From NCBI GenBank assembly GCA_016218445.1, contig JACREC010000069.1, positions 1 to 41,037 on the forward strand: DNA of 41,037 nt. Reading direction: 5' to 3'. This DNA comes from Nitrosomonadales bacterium (lineage in GTDB: Bacteria > Pseudomonadota > Gammaproteobacteria > Burkholderiales > Gallionellaceae). Of the stretch, positions 9,877-20,044 are shown piece after piece. Made by a program: the position numbers and the translations under genes. The notes beneath the pieces are model-generated. The model saw nothing but the letters and a program-made list of their open reading frames with translations. It was not told where the DNA came from and ran no database searches. Position 1 is the first letter of the stretch. Each line of letters starts with the position of its first letter.

Positions 9877-9945
9877 CATCACAACCTCTCTGGAAGATTC
9901 TTGAAATGTCATGTCCGCCGGCTGCCCGGCCAAAAGTTTTATGGC

Positions 9946-10653
9946 TTATTTGTGGCACTGCCAGCAATCGTTAGGACCTTGCGCCTTGACCGCACCGCCA
10001 GAAGTATCGGCTGCCGGTTTCTGGAAGTTGTACCAGTAAGCCTGATTACCAATCGGCTTGCCACCCTCGGCGGTGACCGGATGATCTTTCTGGTGACAGC
10101 TGGCGCACCAACCCATGGCAAGTGACTTGCTGCGGCGTGCCACCGTCATTTCTTTTACATTGCCGTGGCAATAACCGCAAACCTCCTGAACCGGGCGGTT
10201 TAACTGAGAAATAAAACGTTCGATATGGCGCTCGTGACTGAAACGAACGAAGTCCGGAAGATCATGCACCTTCTTCCAGGGAATGGCTTTCTTGGCATCC
10301 CAGTACTCGAACAGCTTTTTAATGCGCGGTGTTTCGCGTACCGATGCGATGCTCTGGTGACAGCCGATACATTTTTGCAGCGGCGGAATGCCCGCAACCG
10401 CACTACGCCTGGCGTAGGTATGGCAATACATGCAGTCGATCTCCATGCCACCCTTGAGAGGGTCGCTATTGGTTGGGTCATTCGGATTGCGAAGGCCTGC
10501 ATGGCGATTGTGGGGAAACTCGATGGGTTGCTCAATAGCCGGGCCCAGATCATCCTCGGTCATTGGCGCAGGTTGCGGGGCATCGACTGCATAACTGCCC
10601 ACAGCAGCAAACAGTCCTATTAGCAAGGTAGACAAACGTAAAAAACGGTGCAT
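9946..10653 (-). CDS. actA: Alternative Complex III subunit ActA, pentahaem cytochrome c
   Basis: Five CxxCH motifs (CMYCH, CIGCH, CGYCH, CASCH, CWQCH); GGGGGAGT SD-like upstream of ATG at 10653. Confidence 0.92.
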   Translation of the reverse strand: MHRFLRLSTLLIGLFAAVGSYAVDAPQPAPMTEDDLGPAIEQPIEFPHNRHAGLRNPNDPTNSDPLKGGMEIDCMYCHTYARRSAVAGIPPLQKCIGCHQSIASVRETPRIKKLFEYWDAKKAIPWKKVHDLPDFVRFSHERHIERFISQLNRPVQEVCGYCHGNVKEMTVARRSKSLAMGWCASCHQKDHPVTAEGGKPIGNQAYWYNFQKPAADTSGGAVKAQGPNDCWQCHK

Positions 10654-10811
10654 CGTAAGGACTCCCCCGGCAAACAATTTAACCCACGTCAGCACGCAGC
10701 TAAACGTGATAAAAAATGAAACGGATTATTTTTGATGCGGCGTATCGCGTTAAAACTATCTTTTGTCTTTATTTTCGTACCAGCATAAAAGTTATTGGGC
10801 AGCGACGCAAA

Positions 10812-10844
10812 CGAATAATGTCTAGTCTCAAAACCAAAGTCAAC
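10812..10844 (-). promoter_or_regulatory. candidate promoter of the act operon, shared with the sspA operon
   Basis: Minus strand GTTGACTTTGGTTTTGAGACTAGACATTATTCG: TTGACT-N17-CATTAT; 26/33 identical to 33570-33602. Confidence 0.55.
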
Positions 10845-10983
10845 ATCCAAACCGTCATTAATTTGACAAATAGCAGTAAATTCCATGCGCCGATGCGATC
10901 CAGGCGGCAGAGACTTGTTTACAGCGGCCCCACCAGAACAGGGGGCAACCAGCCAGCGGATAAGGGCTTAGCGCCAGCCCCGA

Positions 10984-12075
10984 TTAGACGTTGAAGCGGA
11001 AGTGCATGACATCCCCATCCCGCACCACGTAGTCCTTGCCTTCCAGGCGCATCTTGCCTTTTTCCTTGGCGCCCGCCTCGCCCTTGCAGGCGATAAAGTC
11101 CTCGTAGCTGATGACTTCGGCGCGGATGAACCCATGCTCGAAATCATTGTGGATGACACCCGCCGCCTGTGGCGCGGTATCGCCGGCATGAATGGTCCAG
11201 GCACGCACTTCTTTCACTCCGGCGGTGAAGTAGGTCTGCAAGCCGAGCAGCTTGTAGGCTACACGGATCAGGCGGTTCAGGCCGGGTTCTTCAAGGCCGA
11301 CGTCGGCCAGGAATTCTTTTTTGTCTGCATCGGAAAGTTCGGCGATCTCGGCTTCCAGCGCGGCGCAGATCGGCACCACCGGCGCGCCTTCCCTGGCGGC
11401 GTATTCTTCCAGCCGCGTCAGCAGCGGGTTGTTGCTGAAACCGTTTTCCGCCACGTTAGCGACATACATGGCGGGCTTGATCGTGAGCAGGCACAGCGGC
11501 TGGAGCAGCGCGAGCTGGCCTGCATCCAGCTTCAGCATGCGCGCCGGCTTGCCTTCGTTCAGATGGGCGGAGACTTGCTCCAGCAACAAGCCGAGCTTGG
11601 CGGCTTCCTTGTCTCCGGATCGCGATTGCTTGCTGTTGCGTTGCTGCGCTTTTTCCACCGTTTGCAAATCGGCCAGCGCCAGTTCGGTGTTGATGGTTTC
11701 GATGTCGGAAACCGGATCGACCTTGCCCGCCACATGCACCACGTTGTCGTCTTCGAAGCAGCGCACCACGTTCACGATGCCGTCGGTCTCGCGGATGTTG
11801 GCGAGAAACTGGTTGCCCAGCCCTTCACCCTTGCTTGCTCCCGCAACCAGTCCGGCGATGTCCACGAATTCGGTAATCGCATATTGCATGCGTTGCGGCT
11901 TGACGATTTCCGCCAGCGCATCCATGCGCGCATCCGGCACCTCGACGATGCCGACATTCGGCTCGATGGTGCAGAAGGGATAATTGGCAGCTTCAATGCC
12001 GGCATTGGTAAGGGCATTAAACAGCGTGGACTTGCCGACATTGGGCAGGCCGACGATACCGCATTTCAAGCTCAT
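10984..12075 (-). CDS. ychF: redox-regulated ATPase YchF (Obg family)
   Basis: [42 protein letters not shown]. Confidence 0.97.
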   Translation of the reverse strand: MSLKCGIVGLPNVGKSTLFNALTNAGIEAANYPFCTIEPNVGIVEVPDARMDALAEIVKPQRMQYAITEFVDIAGLVAGASKGEGLGNQFLANIRETDGIVNVVRCFEDDNVVHVAGKVDPVSDIETINTELALADLQTVEKAQQRNSKQSRSGDKEAAKLGLLLEQVSAHLNEGKPARMLKLDAGQLALLQPLCLLTIKPAMYVANVAENGFSNNPLLTRLEEYAAREGAPVVPICAALEAEIAELSDADKKEFLADVGLEEPGLNRLIRVAYKLLGLQTYFTAGVKEVRAWTIHAGDTAPQAAGVIHNDFEHGFIRAEVISYEDFIACKGEAGAKEKGKMRLEGKDYVVRDGDVMHFRFNV

Positions 12076-12105
12076 TCTTGCTCCTTCAAATACTTAAAAA
12101 CATTT

Positions 12106-12195
12106 GCCACAGAGAACACAGAGCACACAGAGAGAATCAATTAGGACGACCATGCTGCTGAGGGTTTTCTCTGTGGTCTCTGTGTTCTCTGTGGC
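12106..12195. repeat. 9-nt-phased palindromic repeat, copy B
   Basis: gCCACAGAGAA-CACAGAGCA-CACAGAGAG ... TTCTCTGTGG-TCTCTGTGT-TCTCTGTGGC. Confidence 0.85.
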
Positions 12196-12213
12196 TTGAA
12201 TTATGGTTTTTCG

Positions 12214-12789
12214 TTACGTGCTATGCAGCTTCAGCATCGCCGCTTCCAGCTTGCCTTCCACGATGAGCGATGCCACATCCTGCGCGCGCCGCATGGCATG
12301 TTCGATCAGCTCGGCTTCTTCGCGGCGCGGCGCGTTGAGCACATAGGCCGATACGTCGGCGTGCTCGCCGGGATGGCCGATGCCGAGACGCAAACGCCAG
12401 AAATCGCGGGTGCCGAGATGGGCGATGATGTCTTTCAGGCCATTATGCCCGCCATGCCCGCCGCCCAGCTTGAGCTTGGCGCTGCCGGGCGGCAGGTCAA
12501 GCTCGTCATGCACCACCAGAATTTGCTGCGGGACGATCTTGTAAAAATGCGCCTGCGCCACCACCGCCCGGCCGCTGACATTCATGAAGGTCTGCGGTTT
12601 GAGCAGGAAAAGTTCATGTCCATGCACTGCGCCGCGTGAGGTCAAACCGTGGAACTTGCTCTCCGCCTTGAAAGTAAACTGGTGCGCACGCGCGAACTCG
12701 TCCACCCACCAGAAACCGGCGTTGTGGCGCGTGCCATCATACTCACGTCCGGGATTACCCAAGCCAACGATTAGTTTTATTTCGCTCAT
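12214..12789 (-). CDS. pth: peptidyl-tRNA hydrolase
   Basis: MSEIKLIVGLGNPGREYDGTRHNAGFWWVDEFA. Confidence 0.97.
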   Translation of the reverse strand: MSEIKLIVGLGNPGREYDGTRHNAGFWWVDEFARAHQFTFKAESKFHGLTSRGAVHGHELFLLKPQTFMNVSGRAVVAQAHFYKIVPQQILVVHDELDLPPGSAKLKLGGGHGGHNGLKDIIAHLGTRDFWRLRLGIGHPGEHADVSAYVLNAPRREEAELIEHAMRRAQDVASLIVEGKLEAAMLKLHST

Positions 12790-12806
12790 CTCATGGTTCA
12801 CACCAT

Positions 12807-12851
12807 GAAAAAAACCCGCCATGCAACCGAAGAAAGCATGACGGGCTTTTT
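12807..12851. terminator. intrinsic terminator between rplY and pth
   Basis: AAAAAAACCCGCCATGC ... GCATGACGGGCTTTTT hairpin with A/T tracts on both sides. Confidence 0.7.
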
Positions 12852-12870
12852 ATCCTGCGGATTATACTGA

Positions 12871-13575
12871 TTACTTCGCTGCGGGTTTTGCGGCAGGCTT
12901 GGCCGCAGCTTTCGCATCTGCGGCAGGTGCGGCAGCGGCAGTTGCAGCGGCAGTTGCAGCGGCAGCTTCAGCAGCGGCAGCCGCTGCTTCCGCTTCCGCT
13001 TCCACCGCGCCGCGCGGTATCTGGACGGTAGCCACCACGGCATCCCCGACATGCCCATGGCCGGCCACTGCAACGCCCTTGGGCAATTTGAGGTCGGACA
13101 CATGGATGGAATGGCCCATCGCCAGGCTGGCAAGATCCACATCGATAAACCCGATCAGGTCAGCCGGCAGGCAAGTGATATTCAGGTCATTCATCACGTG
13201 GCTGATGATGCCTCCGTCCAACTTCACACCCGGTGCGATGTCGGCATTAATGAAGTGCAGCGGCACTTTCATGTGTATCTTCTTGTCCTTGGATACGCGC
13301 TGGAAGTCGATGTGCTGAACTTGCTGGCGAAACGGGTGCATGACGAAATTGCGCAGCAGCACTTGTTCTTTTTTGCCATCCAGGTCAAGCGTCAGCACGG
13401 AGGCGTGGAAGGCTTCCTTGCGCAGGCTGTGGTACAGGTTGTTTTGGTCGAGATCGATCAGTGTTGGCTCGCCTTCGCCATAAACAATGCCGGGTACACG
13501 GCCTGCCTTGCGCAGACGGCGGCTCGCACCCGTTCCTTGCGCCTTGCGGGATGTTGCACTTACTTCGATTTTCAT
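12871..13575 (-). CDS. rplY: 50S ribosomal protein L25 (Ctc form) with Ala-rich C-terminal tail
   Basis: [34 protein letters not shown]-terminal [42 protein letters not shown]. Confidence 0.95.
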   Translation of the reverse strand: MKIEVSATSRKAQGTGASRRLRKAGRVPGIVYGEGEPTLIDLDQNNLYHSLRKEAFHASVLTLDLDGKKEQVLLRNFVMHPFRQQVQHIDFQRVSKDKKIHMKVPLHFINADIAPGVKLDGGIISHVMNDLNITCLPADLIGFIDVDLASLAMGHSIHVSDLKLPKGVAVAGHGHVGDAVVATVQIPRGAVEAEAEAAAAAAEAAAATAAATAAAAPAADAKAAAKPAAKPAAK

Positions 13576-13666
13576 TTTATTTCTCCGCTTCAAATTTGGA
13601 ACCGCCCGCGACCAGGCGATTCCGGGTTAACAACCACCTCATGGTGGCCGCTTAAAACTTCTTATC

Positions 13667-13705
13667 GTGCTATCGCTACCAGCTACCGGCTACTAGCTAC
13701 CAGCT
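13667..13705. repeat. short degenerate tandem repeat (GCTACCRGCTACYRGCTACC-like)
   Basis: atcgctaccagctaccggctactagctaccagct in the rplY/prs intergenic region. Confidence 0.6.
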
Positions 13706-13710
13706 CCCTG

Positions 13711-14667
13711 TCAATCAACAAACAACGAGCTGACCGACTCTTCCGTATTGATGCGGCGCATGGTCTCGGCCATCAGCTCCGCCACGCTCAACTGGCGGAT
13801 GCGTTTGCAGTTGCGCGCTTCTTCGCGTAATGGAATGGTATCGGTCACCACCAATTCGTCCAGCGCTGAATTCTCGATGCGCCCGATCGCAGGTCCCGAC
13901 AGCACCGGGTGCGTGCAGTATGCCAGCACACGATCTGCGCCCTTTTCCTTGAGCGCCTCGGCAGCCTCGCACAAGGTGTTGGCGGTATCCACCATATCGT
14001 CCATGATCAAACAGGTGCGGCCCACCACATCACCGATGATATTCATCACCTTTGCCACGTTCGGCTTGGGGCGGCGCTTGTCAATAATCGCCAGGTCCGC
14101 GTCCATCTGTTTTGCCAGCGCACGGGCACGTACCACGCCGCCCACGTCCGGCGATACCACGATCAGATTCGGGTAATTGCGCTTCCACACATCCGACAGC
14201 AGGATCGGGCTGGCATAAATGTTGTCCACCGGGATGTCGAAAAAACCCTGAATCTGATCCGAGTGTAAATCCATGGTCAGCACGCGGTCCACACCCACGC
14301 CGGTCAGCATGTTCGCCACCACCTTGGCGGTAATTGCCACACGCGCGGAACGCGGGCGGCGATCCTGCCTGGCATACCCCAAATACGGCAGCGCGGCAGT
14401 GATCCGTCCGGCTGAAGCGCGTTTCAACGCATCCACCATCACCAGCACTTCCATCAACGTGTCATTGGTCGGGGCGCAAGTCGATTGCAGCACAAACACA
14501 TCCTTGCCGCGCACGTTCTCGAGAATCTCGACCATCACCTCGCCGTCGGAGAAACGGCCGACCACAGCCCGCCCGAGGCGGATATCAAGATGCCGCGCCA
14601 CATCTTCTGCAAGCTTGGGGTTGGCATTGCCGGTGAATACCATCAAGTTGTCGTAGGACACGTGCAC
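13711..14667 (-). CDS. prs: ribose-phosphate pyrophosphokinase
   Basis: [27 protein letters not shown] and [18 protein letters not shown] motifs. Confidence 0.97.
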   Translation of the reverse strand: MHVSYDNLMVFTGNANPKLAEDVARHLDIRLGRAVVGRFSDGEVMVEILENVRGKDVFVLQSTCAPTNDTLMEVLVMVDALKRASAGRITAALPYLGYARQDRRPRSARVAITAKVVANMLTGVGVDRVLTMDLHSDQIQGFFDIPVDNIYASPILLSDVWKRNYPNLIVVSPDVGGVVRARALAKQMDADLAIIDKRRPKPNVAKVMNIIGDVVGRTCLIMDDMVDTANTLCEAAEALKEKGADRVLAYCTHPVLSGPAIGRIENSALDELVVTDTIPLREEARNCKRIRQLSVAELMAETMRRINTEESVSSLFVD

Positions 14668-14725
14668 CCCTCAAGGCAGAATTAAAGTGGGCGCAAGCGC
14701 CCACGTAAAAAACAACCAGCAAAAC

Positions 14726-14800
14726 TGGCTGGGGAGGTAGGGATCGAACCTACGAATGCCGGAATCAAAATCCGGTGCCTTACCACTTGGCGACTCCCCA
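14726..14800 (-). tRNA. tRNA-Gln(TTG), encoded CCA end
   Basis: TGGGGAGTCGCCAAGTGGTAAGGCACCGGATTTTGATTCCGGCATTCGTAGGTTCGATCCCTACCTCCCCAGCCA; acceptor TGGGGAG/CTCCCCA, anticodon TTG, T-loop GGTTCGATCC. Confidence 0.97.
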
Positions 14801-14873
14801 AGAAACTTAACGGACATGGCGGCAGCGCCACCCCTAATCATGAAGCTTCCATGCCCGTCTCCCTCTCTCCTAA

Positions 14874-14897
14874 CTCTCTCCCGCTTGCGGGAGAGAG
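14874..14897. repeat. REP-like hairpin CTCTCTCCCGCTTGCGGGAGAGAG
   Basis: 11-bp stem with TT loop; the 20-nt core recurs at 24202-24223. Confidence 0.65.
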
Positions 14898-14926
14898 GGA
14901 CGCGGTCTCGCTACGCGAGTCTTTCG

Positions 14927-15775
14927 TTAATCGGCGGCAAAATCCCGCAGCGGATGGTGCGGCAAGCCGTGCGCCACGATGCCGCGCATGTCCGGCGGCA
15001 AATGCTCCAGCACAGCCTGCGCTTGCCCTGCGCTGGCAAATTCGGCAAAAACGCATGCGCCGGAGCCGGTCATCCGCGCCTCGGCAAACTGGCCCAGCCA
15101 GGAAAGGTGCCGCGCCACTTCCGGATACAAACTGCATACTACCGGCTGCAAATCGTTCCGCAATGCCCGTAGCAAAAGGTCGCGAATTCTGAGGGAAATC
15201 GTGTCCCGTGTCAATTCAGGATGCGCAAAAATCTGCGCCGTGGCGACATGCACGGGCGGGAACAGCACCACATACCAGGCGTCCGGCAGGGGATAGGCCT
15301 GCAACTGTTCGCCCACGCCCTCGGCAAAGGCGTTTTCGCCGAACACGAACACCGGCACATCCGCGCCCAGGGACAACCCTATCTGCATCAGCCGTTCGCG
15401 CGACAAACCCAGTTGCCACAGGCGATTCAGCGCCAACAATGTAGTGGCCGCATCAGAGCTGCCGCCGCCCAAGCCGCCGCCCAGCGGGATGCGCTTTTCC
15501 AGCGCGATGTCCACACCCAGCGGACAGCCGCATTCCTGCTGCAGCAGGCGCGCGGCGCGCACGCACAAGTCCTGCTCCTGCGGCACACCATCCAGTGCGC
15601 TGACGCGGCGCACCACTCCGTCTTCACGCAAGGTGAAATGCAGCGTGTCGCCGAAATCAATGAAGCGGAACAGGGTTTGCAGCAGGTGGTAGCCGTCGGC
15701 ACGCCGGCCGACTACATGCAGAAATAAATTCAGCTTGGCCGGCGCCGGGCAAGTTAGTGTGACTGTATTTCCCAT
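14927..15775 (-). CDS. ispE: 4-diphosphocytidyl-2-C-methyl-D-erythritol kinase
   Basis: [26 protein letters not shown] and [21 protein letters not shown]. Start reassigned to MGNTVTLTC. Confidence 0.95.
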   Translation of the reverse strand: MGNTVTLTCPAPAKLNLFLHVVGRRADGYHLLQTLFRFIDFGDTLHFTLREDGVVRRVSALDGVPQEQDLCVRAARLLQQECGCPLGVDIALEKRIPLGGGLGGGSSDAATTLLALNRLWQLGLSRERLMQIGLSLGADVPVFVFGENAFAEGVGEQLQAYPLPDAWYVVLFPPVHVATAQIFAHPELTRDTISLRIRDLLLRALRNDLQPVVCSLYPEVARHLSWLGQFAEARMTGSGACVFAEFASAGQAQAVLEHLPPDMRGIVAHGLPHHPLRDFAAD

Positions 15776-16338
15776 TCGTCGATCAGCAATTGGATTTCCA
15801 CTTCCTCGCGTTGCAGGTTCATGCGCAGCGGCAGGCTGTCCGGCGTTTGCGCCGCATAACGGGTGTAGCGTATCGCCCACCCGTCCTGGCGCAGCATACT
15901 CACCTGCCCGTTCGCGTCGTGTTCGGTGCCCGCCTTACTCTCCGGCGCAGGCAGCGCCAGCACCCAGTAGCGCAGGCCATCCAGCGGCAAACGCCAGCCC
16001 AACACCCGCAGCGTCAGCTCTTCCGTATCTTGCGCGTTGTAATGCTTATCCGCTGTATCCAGCACCACGCCTTGCGCGTTGCGGTCAATGCGCGCCATGG
16101 TCTGTCCAAGCGGGGTGAACAGCAAAATTTCATCCCCCCCGCCACGATGCAACCAGCGTACACCGGCGGAAGACCGCTCGCCATCATGCCTGACGGCAAG
16201 CCGCCCGGTCAGGGCAAATACAGCCTGTTCCGCCTGCGCAGGACGCACAACCGGCCGGGATGCGGGCGGCGCTGACGCGCAGCCAACCAGCACTCCGGCA
16301 CTCAGCCAGCAAGGAAGCAGAAAAAACAGTCTGCGCAT
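15754..16338 (-). CDS. lolB: outer membrane lipoprotein LolB
   Basis: Lipobox [49 protein letters not shown]; located next to ispE. Confidence 0.9.
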   Translation of the reverse strand: MRRLFFLLPCWLSAGVLVGCASAPPASRPVVRPAQAEQAVFALTGRLAVRHDGERSSAGVRWLHRGGGDEILLFTPLGQTMARIDRNAQGVVLDTADKHYNAQDTEELTLRVLGWRLPLDGLRYWVLALPAPESKAGTEHDANGQVSMLRQDGWAIRYTRYAAQTPDSLPLRMNLQREEVEIQLLIDEWEIQSH

Positions 16339-18071
16339 CAGGGCAGGAATCGCTTCACTGTTTCCTGCAATACCGCGTTTTCAGGGTGCGATTTCAGCGC
16401 ATCGTCCCATACTTTTTTCGCCTCACCTTTTTCGCCCTGCACCCACAACACCTCGCCCAGATGCGCGGCGATTTCCGGATCAGGATTGGCGTTGTAGGCA
16501 CGACGCAGGAATTCCAGGCTCTTGGGGATGTTGCCGAGGCGGTAATGCCCCCAGCCTACGCTGTCGATGATGGCAACATCATCCGGGGCAAGCTGGTTGG
16601 CCTTCTCCACCAGTTGCATTCCCTCCTGCACGCGCTCGTTGCGGTCCAGCAGGCTGTAGCCCAGCGCGTTGTAGGCTTGCGCGTTGTCAGGCCTGGCCTG
16701 GATCGCTTTGCGCATCAGTTGCTCAAAAACTTCATGCTTGCCGATCTGGTCTGCCAGCATTCCCGCCCCATACAACAGGTCGGGATGGTTGGGCAGTTTT
16801 TCCAACCCTTGCATCAACACCTGGTAAGCCGCTTCGGGTTGCTTTGCTTCGCGCAGGATCTGCGCTTCGATCGACATCAGTTGCACGCGCTGCTGGTTGT
16901 TCTGGGCAACGGTCTGGTGCAGGTAATCGCGCGCCTCCTCCAGCTTACCCGTCTTGTAGAGCAGATAGGCCGCACGCAGGCGTGCAGCATAGGCATACTC
17001 GCCATCCAGCACCTTGCGGTAGTTTTGCAGAGCCTTTTCCTCGTTCTTCTGCGCCTCACCCAACTGGCCAAGGTAGTAATACACCGTACTCTCGTCCTTC
17101 TTGCCCTTGACGAGCGCCTGCCGCAACCCGTTCTCCGCCAGCTCCAGCTCGCCCATTTGCAGGGACAACATTGCCACCGCAAACGCCAATTCGGCGTTCT
17201 CCGGGCGTGCATTGAGCAGGCGCTGGAATTCCTTGCGCGATTCGGCATACTGTTTTTGCTCCAGCAACATACGGGCGTAATACAAGCGTGCATCGTTAGC
17301 CTCCGGATAGGCCGCCAGATACTTTTTCAGTAGCGCCAACGCCGCCTGTGGTGACTCATGCTGCAGTAGCTGCGCTTCAAGTTGCACAGTCATCTCCCAC
17401 TCCGGCCGCAAGGCACGCGCCTGGCGCACCTCATCCAGGGCCACTTCACGTTTGCCTGCGGCTTCTGCCGCCTGCGCCAGCACCAGGTGCGCCTCAGCCA
17501 CGCGCGGATAAGGTTGCGCCAGTCCATGCAGCAGATCGAAGACAGCAATCTTGTCGGGATACTGCGCAAGAAAGGGATAAATCTTCATGAGTGCATGCCC
17601 GACCCTGTCCGGATAGGCCGCCAGCATATCCGCAAGATACGGGCGCGCCTCATCCAGTCTGCCCCCGTTTATCAGCATCATGGACAGCATCTGTTTCGCC
17701 TCCAGCGATGCGGGCTCCAATTCCAGCCATAGCTTGAATGCCTCCACCGCCTTGTTCATCTCGCGTGCATCGTAAGCCAAATGCGCGGCGCGGCTTGCTA
17801 CACGGGGATCGCGCGTGGAATCGGCCAGTTTCATGTAAATCTGTGCGGCCATCTCCGGTATGCCGCGCTGGCTTGCCACGTCGCCCAACAAGAATTCGTA
17901 GAGCATCTGCCCGGTCAACTCCAGCTTGGGCAAGTCCAGCCTGGGCAAGTCCAATGGCTTTTCCGCCTGGGGTTCCGGTTTTACCACCTGTTCTACGGCT
18001 GGCTGTGGCGCGTGAGCGCAGGCCGCCAGCAACAGGGAAAGAATAATCGCGCTACGTCTGAAGATCATCAT
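16338..18071 (-). CDS. tetratricopeptide repeat lipoprotein
   Basis: Lipobox LLLAACAHA; multiple TPR-like repeats (ARPDNAQAYNALGYSLLDRNERVQEG, etc.). Confidence 0.88.
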   Translation of the reverse strand: MMIFRRSAIILSLLLAACAHAPQPAVEQVVKPEPQAEKPLDLPRLDLPKLELTGQMLYEFLLGDVASQRGIPEMAAQIYMKLADSTRDPRVASRAAHLAYDAREMNKAVEAFKLWLELEPASLEAKQMLSMMLINGGRLDEARPYLADMLAAYPDRVGHALMKIYPFLAQYPDKIAVFDLLHGLAQPYPRVAEAHLVLAQAAEAAGKREVALDEVRQARALRPEWEMTVQLEAQLLQHESPQAALALLKKYLAAYPEANDARLYYARMLLEQKQYAESRKEFQRLLNARPENAELAFAVAMLSLQMGELELAENGLRQALVKGKKDESTVYYYLGQLGEAQKNEEKALQNYRKVLDGEYAYAARLRAAYLLYKTGKLEEARDYLHQTVAQNNQQRVQLMSIEAQILREAKQPEAAYQVLMQGLEKLPNHPDLLYGAGMLADQIGKHEVFEQLMRKAIQARPDNAQAYNALGYSLLDRNERVQEGMQLVEKANQLAPDDVAIIDSVGWGHYRLGNIPKSLEFLRRAYNANPDPEIAAHLGEVLWVQGEKGEAKKVWDDALKSHPENAVLQETVKRFLP

Positions 18072-18233
18072 ATTGGCAGTTCTATAAATTGGTATGTGTT
18101 GTACAAGGCGGTGTTCGACTCAAGCACCGGCAAAAAATTCAACCTTTCAAAACAGTATGGGGCATTAACTTTTTAAGGGTGCCCATATTAGGTTATATTG
18201 TGCCCTTATCACAACCCGCAAACACAATAGCGC

Positions 18234-19166
18234 ATGTCCGACGCAGCACCGCCAACCCTGTCCGCACGCAACCTGAGCCGCCGTTTCGGCCAGCGCGAGG
18301 TTATCCATGATGTGTCGCTGGAACTCAGGCGCGGCGAGGTGCTTGGCCTGCTCGGCCACAACGGTGCGGGCAAGAGCACCACGCTGCAAATGCTCACCGG
18401 CGCGCTGTTGCCGCATTCGGGGCAAATTGAAATATGCGGCTTCGACCTGGCCCGTCAGCCCGCACAAGCCAAAGCCCGGATTGGCTTTCTACCCGAAACA
18501 CCCCCGTTGTACCGTGAAATGCAGGTGGATAGTTACCTGAAATTTGCCGCCAAACTGCACCGTGTGCCGCGTACGCAGATCGCCGATGCCTTGGCTGAAA
18601 CCAAACGCCGCTGCGGCTTGCAGGACAGCGGCAAAAAAATCATCGGAACCCTTTCCAAAGGCTACCAGCAGCGCGTCGGCATCGCGCAGGCGCTGATCCA
18701 CCAGCCGGAGGTAATCATCCTCGACGAGCCTACCGTCGGCCTCGACCCGACACAGATCCGCGACATCCGCGCACTGATACGCGAGCTGGGCGACGCGCAC
18801 AGCGTCATCCTTTCCACCCACCTGCTGGGCGAAGTGGAAAGCATTTGCGACCGCGTCGAGATCATGCACCATGGCCGCATTATTTACGGCGACAGCAGCG
18901 CCAGGATGCAGCAATACGGCCATCAGCCCGGCTTCATCGTCACCCTGCTGGCAGCGCCTGAGCTTGCTGAACTGCAAGCCATCACCGGGGTGCAGCAAGT
19001 GGAACCACTCTCCGCCACGCAATTCCGCATCCTGCACACGGCCGACACCGACCCCGGAACCGCGCTGCTCGCGTTCGCCGCGCAACGCGGCTGGCAAGCA
19101 AAGCAGCTGGTGCCGCTGCAAGCGCGGCTGGAAGACGTATTCGTGCAAATCACCGAAAACCAATGA
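18234..19166 (+). CDS. ABC transporter ATP-binding protein (GldA/NosF-type)
   Basis: Walker A GHNGAGKSTTLQ, signature LSKGYQQRVGIAQALIHQP, Walker B VIILDEPTVGLDP. Confidence 0.95.
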   Translation: MSDAAPPTLSARNLSRRFGQREVIHDVSLELRRGEVLGLLGHNGAGKSTTLQMLTGALLPHSGQIEICGFDLARQPAQAKARIGFLPETPPLYREMQVDSYLKFAAKLHRVPRTQIADALAETKRRCGLQDSGKKIIGTLSKGYQQRVGIAQALIHQPEVIILDEPTVGLDPTQIRDIRALIRELGDAHSVILSTHLLGEVESICDRVEIMHHGRIIYGDSSARMQQYGHQPGFIVTLLAAPELAELQAITGVQQVEPLSATQFRILHTADTDPGTALLAFAAQRGWQAKQLVPLQARLEDVFVQITENQ

Positions 19167-19906
19167 TCCTCACCATCGCCCGCAAGGAGTTCCGCAGTCT
19201 GTTCGCCACACCTTCGACCTGGCTGATTCTGGGCGCGCTGCAATTCATCTTTGCCTGGTTCTTTCTGGCGCGTCTGGATGCCTTCCTGCAAGTGCAGACA
19301 CAACTGGCGCAGCTCGCCAATGCGCCCGGCGCCACCCAGGCCGTGGCCGCACCGCTGTTCGGCACCATCGCGCTGATCATGCTGATGCTGGTGCCGGTAT
19401 TCACCATGCGCCTGATCGCCGAGGAACGGCGCAACCAGACCCTGACGCTGCTGCTGACCGCACCGGTTTCCAGCAGGCACATTGTGCTGGGCAAGTACCT
19501 CGGCCTGCTGCTGTTCCTGCTGCTGATCATCGCGGATTGTGCACTGATGGTGCTGGTGCTGGCCGCAGGCACGCAACTGGACACCGGCCTGCTGCTCAGC
19601 AACGCGCTGGGGCTGCTGCTGCTCACTGCCGGTTACGCCGCGCTGGGACTGTATGTTTCTTCCCTCACCGCGCAACCGGTGGTCGCCGCCATCGCCACGC
19701 TGGCCGCGTTGTTCGGGCTTTGGCTGGTGGAAATCAGCGCGCTGGATAGCGACAATGCCTGGCGCACGCTTGCTCCGACCGGCCATTTCCAGAGCTTCAA
19801 CACCGGCCTGCTGAACAGCGCCGACCTGGTTTATTTCGTGCTGTTCAGCGCAGCCTTTTTATTGCTGGCGATACGGCGTGTGCATAACAACCGTATGTAT
19901 GGCTGA
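19163..19906 (+). CDS. ABC-2 type transporter permease (GldF-like)
   Basis: TM-rich; MRLIAEERRNQTLTLLLTAPVSSRHIVLGKYLG; start overlaps end of the ATPase gene. Confidence 0.88.
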   Translation: MILTIARKEFRSLFATPSTWLILGALQFIFAWFFLARLDAFLQVQTQLAQLANAPGATQAVAAPLFGTIALIMLMLVPVFTMRLIAEERRNQTLTLLLTAPVSSRHIVLGKYLGLLLFLLLIIADCALMVLVLAAGTQLDTGLLLSNALGLLLLTAGYAALGLYVSSLTAQPVVAAIATLAALFGLWLVEISALDSDNAWRTLAPTGHFQSFNTGLLNSADLVYFVLFSAAFLLLAIRRVHNNRMYG

Positions 19907-19928
19907 CATGAGATCAAAAGCAATTCAA

Positions 19929-20042
19929 GCCACAGAGTACACAGAGAACACAGAGCCGATTCTGGTTTGTTTTCCATTGGGTACGCGAGTGGCTTGTGAT
20001 ACTTCCGCCGTTTTTCTCTGTGACCTCTGTGGTCTCTGTGGC
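19929..20042. repeat. 9-nt-phased palindromic repeat, copy C
   Basis: gCCACAGAGTA-CACAGAGAA-CACAGAGCC ... TTCTCTGTGACCTCTGTGGTCTCTGTGGC. Confidence 0.85.
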
Positions 20043-20044
20043 AA

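Noticed and set aside
13674-13706. Short tandem repeat considered as a mini CRISPR array
   Set aside because: Period about 10 bp with no spacers and no cas genes; not a CRISPR array.
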